A stretch of DNA of 64,000 nt from Ctena decussata (taxonomy: Eukaryota; Mollusca; Bivalvia; Lucinida; Lucinidae). The DNA lies in contig OZ022513.1 of NCBI GenBank assembly GCA_963989385.1, positions 22,695,928-22,759,927 on the forward strand, in the 5' to 3' direction. This document shows positions 46,843-57,926 of the stretch, piece by piece (within the stretch, counting starts at the first letter, position 1; each line of letters starts with the position of its first letter). Made by a program: the position numbers and the translations under genes. The notes below the pieces were generated by a model. The model did no database searches and had not been told where the DNA came from. It saw nothing but the letters and a program-made list of their open reading frames with translations.

Positions 46843-47240
46843 GAACATTCAATCTGTCCATGCTTTCTGCCAGTTTTAAAACCAGAACCAACATTCTAGA
46901 CAGCTCTTTGGTTTCCTAGATGACGCAGGCCTCACGAAACGGGCCCATATGCTATGAATTTGCTCCAAGGGGATTCAGAGGGCAGCCAACAGAAATGGCA
47001 TAGTTGTTCCAGAATGTGTATCTATCCACCTAAGAGAACAATAGAGGCCAAACATTTATTTCCGTTATTTGTTATGGTTTTTGGCAATAAAATTGTGGGT
47101 CGGCAGTTCATTAAATAATGACATGGAAAGTGGAAATTTTGGCTTTTGGGCGTACAAATGATGCTGGTTTAAGATAGGGCAACATCATGATGTGCTTTCA
47201 GTAGATGTTTTGCTATGTCTCATAGAAACCGTGATAGAAT

Positions 47241-47275
47241 GGACTCAGGTGAGCTACAGAACCAATGGTCCTCAG
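47241..47275. repeat. Fragment of the AGCTCACCTGAG repeat (reverse)
   Basis: GGACTCAGGTGAGCTACAGA then ACCAATGGTCCTC is the reverse complement of the start of the element at 45190-45220. Confidence 0.7.
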
Positions 47276-47669
47276 TCTATACAAGCCTCTAACTGGAATG
47301 TCTAGAAAATGTTGACTGCAAAAATGTTGTCACGCCTACTACTGGCAGAATGGGGCATTACATTTTCAATGTCTAAATACGATGTCGGAGTCGGAGTCCG
47401 TGGTGTTCAGTTTGCGTTTATTTTTCTGTTTAGCTCTTTTGAGGCAACGCGCTGCCTGGTGAGATAAACCGGCTTCAGCTACATTCTTGTTCGAACTGAG
47501 TAGAATATCAGAGGACCGATAACTCAGATCAATGCATTGAGGTTCGGCTGTAGACTATGGAAGAAACTTCAAAGTTTGAACCTCTTTTCGTAACTTATAC
47601 TAATCAGTCTTTGACTCGACTGCCTCATTGCAGCTGAGAAATTACAGTATGTTTTTTTCTAGCTTCGTC

Positions 47670-47790
47670 GCCAGATTTTGTCAGGGTCACTGATCAGGCC
47701 TTAATAGCCCCAACGTGGAAGTATTGTCGATGTTCCCCTTTGCATGCGTTTGCTGCTCTTACAGGATCTTTTTAAGGTTTTATTTCTTTA
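47670..47790 (+). repeat. Dispersed repeat family H, copy 2
   Basis: GTCAGGGTCACTGATCAGGC, TTAATAGCC, GGAAGTATTGTC, GCATGCGTTTGCTGCTCTTA and CAGGATCTTTTTAAG. Lies 250 bp upstream of the peptide ORF. Confidence 0.65.
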
Positions 47791-48045
47791 TCATTCTAAG
47801 TTTACCGTTATTTTCGTTAGCAGGACAAGATTCCACAACAGTACACCGATAAAAACAGACAGTAAGAACCGGACTCAGTTAAGGCTGTTAACTGGAAAAT
47901 TAAAACAACTGCAGAGGAACAAATACAGGAGACACCAGATTTGGCTTGGCATACGGATAGTCAAGAATATAAACAATAGAACAAAAATTACCATAAATAC
48001 GTCGAAAATCTTCAACTGGTCTCGAATACGGAGACTCAAATTCAT

Positions 48046-48300
48046 ATGGCGCGATCAAATTGTGCGCTGACTGTTCTCGTCTTGTTTGTGTCAAGTATAG
48101 TGTTAACCACAGAGGCGAGATGGAGAAGGCCGAAACTTTGTCACTTCGATCTTACAGGTACGGCTTGTGTAGAAACTATAGTTTCGTCGCCATTCTTGAT
48201 AGATGGTGGACCTCCGGAAATTGGTTTGTGTTCTCTGGTAGGAGGAAACTGCACAACAGTGCGAGGGAGCTGTCGTTGTCTTGGACGCCGTGATCTTTGA
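48046..48300 (+). CDS. Small secreted cysteine-rich peptide precursor (84 aa), family unrecognised
   Basis: Intact single-exon ORF. Residues 1-24 (MARSNCALTVLVLFVSSIVL, TTEA) form a clear signal peptide, with cleavage predicted after Ala24. The 60-residue mature part starts RWRRPK, strongly basic, and has six cysteines at 32, 41, 62, 69, 76 and 78. Spacing is C-x8-C-x20-C-x6-C-x6-C-x-C, ending LGRRDL. Even cysteine number, secretion signal and basic ends suggest a disulfide-folded host-defence, signalling or venom-like peptide; which one cannot be told from sequence. The spacing does not match defensin, big defensin, mytilin or macin patterns as I know them. An ORF in another frame (48060-48293) covers most of it, but only this frame has the signal peptide and cysteines. 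Promoter and polyadenylation sites were not identified. Confidence 0.6.
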   Translation: MARSNCALTVLVLFVSSIVLTTEARWRRPKLCHFDLTGTACVETIVSSPFLIDGGPPEIGLCSLVGGNCTTVRGSCRCLGRRDL

Positions 48301-49570
48301 TACAAACTTTTATCTAACTTCCATTTATTTATTTGAGCCAAATCACGCAAAAAGAATGAGTTTACTAGAAAACCGACCAGCGAAGATTTAAACCAGTCTG
48401 TGAATCAGCGCAGTATAACTATAACCTTCATCGTGTCAGTAGATGCAGATGCGCAGGTTAGTCTGAGCCTCCGCTGTTCACATTCGCATTGAGCACTCTT
48501 TTTGCGTATTTTGGCACAATTGCAAACAGAGCTCAACAGTTTATGTACATATTATTTTAAAGCTAATAATTTATAATGTTAAAAAAAATATTTAGAAAAT
48601 TAAATGTATATCAATGCATCAGGAACAAAAGACCCAATCACTGTAAAATTCATAATTTCAGTCCAGATTAATTTCACTTTTGATATTTGTCGATGTGTCG
48701 AAAGGCAGCACATAGTGCAGAAGGTAAGAACAAAGGGCAATTGCTTGCACAAAAATCTGATAAAAATGACATTGGTATCAAAAATTGATCTAGATTTGAA
48801 GGTACTTCAATACATTGTGAAGAAAATCCCAGCAATTATTTGTTCTGACCTTTTCTCAAATTGTAAGTTAGAACACACAAAACAGTGCTTAATCTCAAAT
48901 GTTCGACCATGTTTGAGGTGCATGTTTATTATATGCGTTCAATAAATAAATAATAGGCAGGTGTACCTCTGTCACACATACAATGTAAAAACTACATTGC
49001 TTTGACCGAGACAGGTCTGTAAGTGACACTGCTCAACCTTGAAAAACGACATCCCTACATTTTCATAATTTTGACAAGAAATAGGACACAGGCTTCTTCT
49101 TTTTTAATCTGTTCAACCTGATAATGTGTAAAGTGCATGTAGTTAGTTGCTGGGACGTTCTTCTCAGTGATTGAGGCTATTTCAGAAACAAGTTTGTTTT
49201 CAATTGCAGTGTTATTTTTTCATTAAGACTTTTTTTTTCACAGAAAAAAAAACTTTGATATTTTCTTTTTAAGATTGATAGGTCAGGCATTACGGTGTTC
49301 TAAATTATAAGAAACAAACCTTGGTTTGAAGTGTCCGAATTTGAAATTCAAGACCAAGAACCAATTTCACGTCGCCCTTAAGTCACCATCTGTGGTTCTA
49401 ACCACTAATAATCAAATATAGCACAATGCAAAATAAGATTTGTCCAGATATTAACGGGGGTGGTCGTAGTAGGGCTATTGTGCTGTGTAACCTTCTGTGC
49501 CGGGCTGTGCTAAAAATTGGGATAACTGTAGGGCAAGGGCATTCAGGGCTTGCAGTAGGTGCGGGTTCAA
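48301..49570. other. Interval downstream of the peptide ORF, no gene recognised
   Basis: Contains a fragment (GATGCGCAGGTTAGTCTGAG near 48449) in the style of bivalve palindromic repeats. An AATAAA occurs near 48941, far from the stop. An ORF at 48604-48945 has no domain signal. Confidence 0.3.
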
Positions 49571-49783
49571 TTGTCTTTAATTGCGTTGGTTGGTAGTTTT
49601 TGGTTTAACGGCTCTTTTAGACTGTAGGCCAAGGGCAAGGGTTGTTTGGATATTTATCTATCGCCTATCATATCTTTTTTTCTTTTTTCCCTCTCTCTAG
49701 GAGACGGCTCGATACTGACTGAAATACTGTCTCAAGAGCCGTTAAACCTAAAACAACAAACCAACGAAATTAAAGACTAATGC
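49571..49783. repeat. Inverted repeat of SINE-tail type, about 48-bp arms
   Basis: Left GTCTTTAATTGCGTTGGTTG with GTTTAACGGCTCTT pairs with right AAGAGCCGTTAAACC and CAACGAAATTAAAGAC. The right arm reversed continues into GACAGTATTTCAGTCAGTAT, the tail motif of SINE family 1. Confidence 0.7.
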
Positions 49784-50479
49784 CAATTTCACATCATATT
49801 TAAATCACTATCTGTAGTTGAATTAGACCACGAATTATCCCATATACGATCATGCAAAATAAATCTTGTTCATAAATTAGCCGAGATGTAAAAGCGACGT
49901 GAAACTGGACCTGGTGGGATATTTATTTTCCCCACACTTTGTCTGAACATATTAGGTCATTTTAATGCCTACCTTTTCTTTTATTGGTTCGAAATCTTTT
50001 TCTTACATATCATTTTATACGCACTCGTGAAATTGCTCACATTCGATGAAATGTTTTTGGTATTCAGCTAAAACAAGTAAATATCCTCTATTTGCCTGTC
50101 TATATTCTTGACTTATTGAAATCACCCACTTATTACTAGTACCACTTTTACGAAGTGTGTGCTACCGTAAAAATTCTAAGCCTTGGGACAAATAGCGACG
50201 AGTCGGGTTACTTTGGACAACGGGTCAAATCGTTCATACCACTGCAAACAGTGAAAATCCAGATAATACGGTTAATAATGAGCCTTTTCATCAGAATTTT
50301 CACTGTTTGCACAGTTTTTTTTTGTTTCAATTCCAAACAACTGACATATAAAGGGAAACAATGTCACTGTCCGAATTTACATGCTGTCCGAATATACATG
50401 ACTTGACCCTAGGTGTAACTGTTTTATAATTCAACTTTTAAGAAGAAAAAAAGGTTTATGCAATTTTAAAGAACAAAAG

Positions 50480-51000
50480 TTTTCTCTTTTTCTCTTCGAG
50501 GAACACAGTCTTTCCGATCAAAGAAGTCTACTTTTCGGAAGGTTTCCTTCATCCGCTTGTCAGTTTTGTAGAGCACAAATAGCAGGAAAAATCATTAAGA
50601 TAGCATAACATTTATTAATCTATTTTGACAGAACAAAAAGACAGAGAGTTAATATATTTTCCTGTATATCTAAAGTACTTAGTAATTATTACTTTTCGTT
50701 GGGAAGAACATATACCTAATTAAATAGATTCTTAATATATGATGTGATCCTTGTGTGGGTAGTTTTGATGCAATCAGAATTTTATGAGACACAGGCTAGT
50801 TTCGAAGACACATATCTGCTATCCAAATATGCAAGACATACTTGGGGGCCGTTATTTCAGCTTTTCACAAGAAATTTAAGGTTAAAAATTCAGGACCATT
50901 AGCCATAAGCATCAAAATTATATCTAAAGATGCTGTGTTATGATTACATACAAGACAGGAGATGGACAGCAACGTGTAAATTAGCCTTTCAGTTAGTGTT
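50480..51000 (+). repeat. Dispersed repeat family D, copy
   Basis: Diverged but collinear: CTCTTCGAGGAACAC, TCTAAAGTACTTAGTAATTA, GAACATATACCTAATTAAAT, GATGCAATCAGAATTTTAT, GTTATTTCAGCTTTTCACAA and GGACCATTAGCCATAAGCAT. Confidence 0.65.
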
Positions 51001-51535
51001 CAAAGTCTGTTACGATCATACACTTGGCTTATAAAACAAAATGACAATGTCAAGAAGGTTATATTGTATATCGTGAACAAGTTCCTACATATAGTTCTAA
51101 TTGTTGGACCTTCTATAGAGTACGAATGTGCACTGAAATATTCCTGTTATCTTTGTCGCGATCAAAGCTTAAAATTAGTATGTTTATCAGAACGATCCGT
51201 CTTTGTTGAAAATAAAGTGAAACAAAAAAAAAAACAGTCTGTCAATGCCTTCGCGGTGATTCATCATTTTAGCGAAAGTGCTCATCAAAACAGCGGAAAA
51301 AAGCTATCAAAACAGCGCAGGAATTTCTATAGATTTCAGAAACCCTGCTCATCGTTTTAGCGCAAAAATTTTGGGCAGTTACCTGTAGAGTTACCTGTAT
51401 TAATCTTCCGTTAGCCGTATAATACACGAACAAAGTGTCTGTGTTCGTGTACTATCCGTTGCCCCCTGCTCACCGCGGGGAGGTGGAAGAATGAGCAGAA
51501 TGTATTGGCTATGAAATGCCTCAGCAGCGTTGTTC
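51001..51535. other. Interval without recognised genes
   Basis: A 98-codon ORF (51064-51360) has no domain character; its middle is K/Q-rich low complexity. Confidence 0.3.
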
Positions 51536-51547
51536 GTTCTTCGTGAG

Positions 51548-51750
51548 GTGACTTGGGTGGGTGACTTGCGATTTTACGTCCTTTTCAACAGTATTTCAGT
51601 CATATCAGGACGATGGGCTTGTGATAATGAAAGGCTGTGAGCAATGGAATCCCGTTTGCGATGGAAAGAACTCCGCCTCTGGCGGGGCTCGAACCCGCGA
51701 CCGCTAGATCAGTAGGCCAGCGCTTAACCCACTGAGCTACCGGGGCTCCT
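51548..51750 (-). mobile_element. tRNA-derived SINE, family 1, with exact 12-bp target duplication
   Basis: Identical in structure to the copy at 34915. Minus-strand head has box A (TAGCTCAGTGGGTTAAGCG) and box B (GGGTTCGAGCCCC); tail GACTGAAATACTGTTGAAAA. GTTCTTCGTGAG at 51536-51547 and again at 51751-51762 is a perfect 12-bp duplication, as left by LINE-driven insertion. Intact promoter boxes and perfect flanks indicate a young copy. The head is not called a tRNA gene because the body follows directly. Confidence 0.93.
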
Positions 51751-51762
51751 GTTCTTCGTGAG

Positions 51763-52429
51763 TTCTCTGGGGTAGAAGCCTATAATTCTGGGGGAAATTT
51801 ACTATCACTGGACAGCAAGTAATCAGCGTATTTGTGACAGGCATCATCGTCACTTGGTGCATCAGGCATAATGTCAAATACAAAACTATCCCCTACCTCC
51901 TGTGGATCAAGATATGCAAGTCCAATGTGTGCGATAGCCACTTCGATGTTTCATTATCACGTTCAGAGTATAACTTAGATATTATACTCCCATCTATCTA
52001 TTAGTTGAGAAATGATAACAGCTTGAATGGCATTGTACTGAAAACATAATCAGGGACACAGATAATGTATCATGATTTTGTTTTGCCCTTTACGTACGTT
52101 AAAGGCTACGTCTTAAAGGAAGTCAACTCAGCCACGTTCATTAAACCCCTCTTCTGACATAAGTTAACTGTTTTAAAATAAGGATTCGCCCTTCAAGACG
52201 GCCATTTTTTTATTAAAGAGAAGAACCGATTTCGTAGCAATTTCGTTGTCCTAGGAAGCTAAACTGGAAGACACACCATATGTTCAGAAGCGTCAAGTTG
52301 GTTACTTATTCCCTATTCCCTATTCCCGATTCTAATAACCCATATAGATATCGGTAATTTCACGTTGCGACATTAAATACTCTTGGAATATTAATCTTTT
52401 CTCTAGTCTGTAGTTGTCTGTCTGAGTAC
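51763..52429. other. Interval without recognised genes
   Basis: Short tandem CCCTATTCCCTATTCCC at about 52310. No exon or named repeat. Confidence 0.3.
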
Positions 52430-53084
52430 ATCTCTACTCAGTCAGGTTGTTTGTCCGTCTGTCTGTTCGCATGTATTTGCTTTCGCATATGAAAAGGGTA
52501 TATCTGTTCACTTCAAATTCTATCAAGCATCGCCCAAAAAACTTCATGGAGATTATACTTTTGTTTTGTTGTGCCTGTCCATGCGTTCCTTCATTATTTT
52601 GTCCGCTCTTGCGTCTGCCTGTCCTGGAGGTATCCTGTCCTTTTAGTCTTTTGTCTTTACAGTGATAGCAAAGCAGATGTGTAAGTTGACTAAGGCATTT
52701 GGAGGAACATATTGGTGCAATTACTATAATACTATAACAGGCTGTCGTTGTTGTACATCGATGCGATCTTTTATCTGTCCGTATGTGTATGTCTGTCTGT
52801 TCGTCTGATTTTGTTTGCATATACATGCAAGTATATAAAATCAGCAGCAAAACGTATAGGATGTATCGTTGTTACCCTTTTGGAAGGGTTTTCGTGGTCC
52901 TGAGAAGCAAACAAGAAGTAATGGAAGTTGTCTCCCTTTGAAAAAATGGTGGCGAAAAACATGGAACAGTACCCGTGCACTTTATGGAAATACTGCTGTG
53001 TCCGTCTTGGTATGTATCTGTGTAACCGTCCGTCCGTCCGGTTTTGTTTGTATTTATGCAGATCCAATTAGCAGTAGCTAGAAG
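52430..53084 (+). repeat. Diverged tandem modules with GTCTGTCTGT/GTCCGTCC blocks
   Basis: Three related blocks (about 52440, 52775 and 53000) share CTGTC/CCGTC-rich words followed by GTTTGTTTGC/GTTTTGTTTG and a TATACATGCAAGTATA-type sequence. Spacing is about 230-330 bp. ORFs on both strands here are by-products. Confidence 0.55.
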
Positions 53085-53116
53085 ATACAATTTTTTTGTA
53101 TGCACAAAGACACATA
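53085..53116 (+). repeat. Left-most piece of the 178-bp satellite
   Basis: GATACAATTTTTTTGTATGC then ACAAAGACACAT matches the satellite words GATACAATCTTTTGCATGC, ATAAAGACACAT. It is separated from the rest of the array by the family A insertion. Confidence 0.75.
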
Positions 53117-54495
53117 TGAGCCGCGACACGAGAAAACCAACAATGTGGTTGTGCGCTCAGCGCAGACTCAGATCAGCCTGGGCATCCGCCCAGTCTGATC
53201 AGAGTCTTTGCTGTCCGCATGAAGGTAACTTAGACCCTCAAGCCCCAGTCACACACACACATTACGGATTGGGCGGATAGTTGCGGACTTTAATTCCACA
53301 CAATTTGTGGGCGTGGTCTCTCTCCATATCGAATCCGTATCGTATCCGTATGGTATCCGCAAGGTCCGCAGGATATGCCACCAAATTTTGAAAAATTTAA
53401 ATATTCAGGCGCGGACGAGTTAACCATAATGATCCGTAACTGAAGGCATTAATCCGCATTTATCCGTATCTAATCCGTATCTAATCCCTATCTCGACCTA
53501 TCGTTCCGCGGTCCACCCAAAATTTGTGGACAAATATGGTTTCATGCGGATTGTTATGGTTAGTTACGGGTCTCGTTCTGCGTATTGTTACGGATCAATG
53601 CCCCAGATAACCTGTTTGCAATGATCCTCACCAATACGTATCTGTCAGTATTGAAGTGTAAGCTATCCGTATAGAAACGTATCTGAAGGTAAAAGTCCGT
53701 AAAAAAACTCCGAACGAGATCCGTAACTAACCGTAATTGAAGGTAACGATCTGCGCGAAACCGTATCTGTCCACAATTTTGGGTTGGGCTGCGGAATGAT
53801 AGGTTTATATACGGATTAGATACGGATAAGATACGGATTATATATGGATAAATGCGAATGAATGCCTTCAGTTACCTTTTGTTACGGATCAATACGGTTT
53901 ACTCGTCCGCGCCTGAATTTTGAAATTTTTCAAAATTTGGAATCGGATCCTGCGGACCCTACGGATACGATACGGACAGTTACAGACTCTGCGGATGCGA
54001 TACGGACCTTTACTAATAACACCGGACAGATACGGATGGACCATCCGCAGATGCGATACGGACCATTACGAATAAAACCGGACATATACGAACGGGCCAT
54101 CCGTAGCATCAACAACATCTTTCCGCATCTAGAAGTAACAGAACGTAATGGAAGGTAAGTAGTACGTATTCATTCGTATCATCTCTCATCGTATTGATTC
54201 AAAGGGAAACTATCTGACCGCAGACATCCGCATTTGTCCTTAATCATACGCATCTATAGGTAACTGTATCCGAAAATTAATCAAGAAAAGACGCCACGCC
54301 CACAAATTCTGCGGATTATTGTGGATCTTTATCCACAACTATCCACCCAATCCGTAATGTGTGTGTGTGACCGGGGCATCAGCTACCCTTTGAGCACTTA
54401 ACGAAAGGTCTGGTCAAACTTGGCGGAAACCTAGACTGATCTGAGTCTGCGCAGTGCGCATGACCTCATTGTTGGTTTTGTCGTGTCGCGGCTCA
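53117..54495. mobile_element. Family A element split by a family B insertion
   Basis: The left half (TGAGCCGCGACACGAGAAAA to GGTAACTTAGACCCTCA, ending 53240) and right half (GCTACCCTTTGAGCACTTAA to TTGTCGTGTCGCGGCTCA, ending 54495) join into a normal element if 53241-54381 is removed. The outer flanks are satellite on both sides. Confidence 0.9.
53241..54378 (+). mobile_element. Family B element, full length (about 1.14 kb)
   Basis: Ends AGCCCCAGTCACACACACAC and the complement TGCCCCGGTCACACACACAC, each followed by ATTACGGAT: inverted termini of about 29 bp. TCA flanks both sides (53238-53240, 54379-54381). The interior is saturated with ATCCGTA/TACGGAT words in both directions and has subterminal arms that pair (for example GGCGCGGACGAGTTAACC near 53407 against ACTCGTCCGCGCC near 53901). 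No ORF with transposase features; a 98-codon ORF at 53862-54158 is repeat-derived. A three-base TNA duplication fits PIF/Harbinger-type insertion (inference). Confidence 0.8.
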
Positions 54496-57133
54496 ATATG
54501 GAGGATATAATATGAACATTTGAAGTAATTTCACTGAGCCAATTTTGAAAAAAAAAATAAAAGTTTCCTTCCATATGAAATGAAGTGAAATAATGTTGAC
54601 GATTTCACCCTCACTTTATAAGTGAGAGGGATTTTTAAATGATACCATCTTTTGCATGCAAAAAGACAACTATATGGAGCATATGATATGAATATTTTAA
54701 GGAAAATCACTGAGCCAATTTATAAAAAAAAAAGGATGAAATTTTATTCCGTATTAATTTAAGTCAAACAATGTTGACGATTTCACCCTAACTTTATAAG
54801 TGAGAGGGAGTTTTGAATGATACAATCTTTCGCATGTATAAAGACACATATAAGGAGCATATTATATGAAAATTTTAAGGAATTTCACTGAGCCAATTTT
54901 GAGAAAAAAAAAATATGTAATTTTCATCCATACTAATTTAAGTCAAACAATGTTGACAATTTCACCGTAACTTTATAAGTGAGAAGGAATTTTGAATAAT
55001 ACAATCTTTTGCCAGCATAAAGACATATATATGAAGCATATGATATGAATTTTTTAAGGAATTTCACTGATCCAATTTTGAGAAAAAAAAAATATGAAAT
55101 TTTCTTCAATATTGATTTACGTCAAACAATGTTGACGATTTCACCGTAACTTTATATATGAGAGGGAGTTTTGAATGATACAATCTTTTGCATGCATTCA
55201 GACGTATATATGGAGCATACGATATGAACATTTTAAGGTATTTCACTGGGCCAATTTTGAGAAAAAAAATATGAAATTTTCTTCCATATTAATTTACGTC
55301 AAACAATGTTGACGATGTCACCGTAACTTTATAAGTGAGAGAAAGTTTTGGATGATACAATCTTTTGCATGCATTAAGGCACATATATGGAGCATATAAT
55401 ATGAACATTTTAAGGAATTTCACTGAGCCAATTTTGAGAAAAAAAAATATGAAATTTTCTTCAATATTAATTTACGTCAAACAATGTTGACGATTTCACC
55501 GTAACTATATATATGAGAGGGAGTTTTGAATGATACAATCTTTTGCATGCATTAAGACGTATATATGGAGCATATGATATGAACATTTTAAGGAATTTCA
55601 CTCGGCCAATTTTGAGAAAAAAAAATATGAAATTTTCTTCCATATTAATTTACGTCAAACAATATTGACGATGTCACCGTAACTTTATAAGTGAGAGGGA
55701 GTTTTGGATGATACAATCTTTTGCATGCATGAATACACAATTATGGAGCATATGATATGAACATTTTAAGGAATTTCACTGAGCCAATTTTGAAAAAAAA
55801 ATATTAAAAGTTTTCTTCCATAGGAAATGAAATGAACGAATGTTGACGATTTCATCCTAAATTTATACGTGAGAGGGAGTTTTGAATGAGACAATCTTTC
55901 GCATGTATAAAGACACATATAAGGAGCATATGATATGAACATTTTGAGGAATTTCACTGAGCCAATTTTGATAAAAAAAAATGTAATTTTCATCCATACT
56001 AATTTAAGTCAAACAATGTTGACGATTTCACCGTAACTTTATAAGTGAGAAGGAGTTTTGAATAATACAATCTTATGCCAGCATAAAGACATATATATGG
56101 AGCATATGATATGAATTTTTTAAGGAATTTCACTGAGCCAATTTTGAAAAAAAAATTTAAATGTTTTCTTACATATGAAATGAAATCAACGAATGTTGAC
56201 GATTTCACCCTAAAATTATAAGTGAGAGGTAGTTTTGAATGATAAAATCTTTTGCATGCATAAAGACATTTATATGGAGCATACGATATGAACATTTTAA
56301 GGAATTTCACTGAGCCAATTTTGAGAAAAAAATATGTAATTTTCATACATAATTTAAGTCAAACAATGTTGACGAAATTTTCTTCAATATTAATTTACGT
56401 CAAACAATGTTGACGATTTCACCGTAACTATATATATGAGAGGGAGTTTTGAATGATAAAATCTTTTGCATGCATAAAGACATTTATATGGAGCATACGA
56501 TATGAACATTTTAAGGAATTTCACTGAGCCAATTTTGAGAAAAAAATATGTAATTTTCATACATAATTTAAGTCAAACAATGTTGACGAAATTTTCTTCC
56601 ATATTAATTTACGTCAAACAATGTTGACGATGTCACCGTAACTTTATAAGTGAGAGGGAGTTTTGGATGATACAATCTTTTGCATGCATAAAGACACATG
56701 CATAAGGAATTTCACTGAGCCAATTTTGAGAAAAAAAAATAGGAAATTTTCTTCAATATTGATTTACGTCAAACAATGTTGACGATTTCATCGTAACTTT
56801 ATAAGTGAGAGGGAGTTTTGAATGATACAATCTTTTGCAAGTATAAATTCCTTAAATAAGGAGCATATGATATGAACATTTTATATGGAACATATGATAT
56901 GAACATTTTAAGGAATTTCACTGAGCCAATTTTGAGAAAAAAAATTGGAAATTTTCTTCAATATTGATTTACGTCAAACAATATTGACGATTTCACCGTA
57001 ACTTTATAAGTGAGAGAGAGTTTTGAATGATACAATCTTTTGCAAGTATAAAGACATATATATGGAGCATATGATATGATCATTTTAAGGAATTTCACTC
57101 AGCCAATTTTGAAAAAAAAATATAAAAGTTTTC
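54496..57133 (+). repeat. Satellite array, about 178-bp unit, about 15 units
   Basis: Units carry GGAGCATATGATATGAACAT, TTTAAGGAATTTCACTGAGC, CAATTTTGAGAAAAAAA, GTCAAACAATGTTGACGATT, TCACCGTAACTTTATAAGTG and AGTTTTGAATGATACAATCT. Unit starts (GGAGCATA) fall near 54677, 54854, 55211, 55389, 55566 and 55745, so the period is about 178. Two higher-order variants (with TACGTCAAAC or with GAAATGAAATGAACG) and shortened units near 56340-56900 show local rearrangement. ORFs crossing units are not genes. Confidence 0.92.
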
Positions 57134-57926
57134 TCGTAAAAGTGTTATTCGTAAAAGTCCGTATCGCATCCGCAGAGTCTGTAACTGTCCGTATCATATC
57201 CGTAAGGCCGCAGGATCCGATTCCAAATTTTGAAAATTTTCAAAATTCAAGCGCGGACGAGTAAACCGTATTGATCCGTAACAAAAGGTTACTGAAGGCA
57301 TTCATTCGCATTTATCCATATATAATCCGTATCTAATCCGTATTTTATCTGTATCTAATCCGTATATCAACCTATCATTCCGCAGCCCAACCCCAAGTTG
57401 TGGACTGATACGGTTTCGCGCAGATTGTTACCTTCAATTACGGTTAGTTGCGGGTCTCGTTCGGAGTTTTTTTACGGACTTTTTCCTTCAGATACATTTC
57501 TATACGGATAACTTACACTTCAAAACTGGTAGATACGTATTGGTGAGGATCATTGCAAACAGCTAATCTGACTGGGGCATTAAACCGTAACAATACGCAG
57601 AACGAGACCCGTAACTAACCGTAACAATCCGCATGAAACCGTATTTGTCCACAAATTTTGGGTGGACCGCGGAACGATAGGTCGAGATACGGATTAGATG
57701 CGGATAAATGCGGATAAATGCCTTCAGTTACGGATCATTATGGTTAACTCGTCCGCGCCTGAGTATTCAAACTTTTCAAAATGTGGTGGTATATCCTGCG
57801 GACCTTGCGGATACCATACGAATACGATTCGGATTCGATATGGAGAGAGACCACGCCCACAAATTGTGTGGATTTAAAGTCCGCAACTATCCGCCCTATC
57901 CGTAATGTGTGTGTGTGACTGGGGCA
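57134..57926 (-). mobile_element. Family B element, truncated, in the satellite
   Basis: Read in reverse from 57926 it starts TGCCCCAGTCACACACACAC and follows the 53241 copy for about 790 bp, through CAATGATCCTCACCAATACG. It breaks off at about 57136 (TAAAAGTGTTATTCG), before the other terminus. Satellite sequence lies on both sides. About 60 bp of a satellite unit is missing across the site. Confidence 0.85.

Noticed and set aside
51680..51750. tRNA gene on the minus strand
   Set aside because: It is the head of a SINE with a 12-bp target duplication around the whole 203-bp unit.
53862..54158. 98-codon ORF in the family B element as a transposase fragment
   Set aside because: Its sequence is the translation of repeated TACGGA words, with no catalytic motif.
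55999..56346. 115-codon ORF in the satellite
   Set aside because: The same reading recurs unit by unit (for example at 55766-55993) because of the 178-bp tandem repeat; no start, domain or splice evidence.
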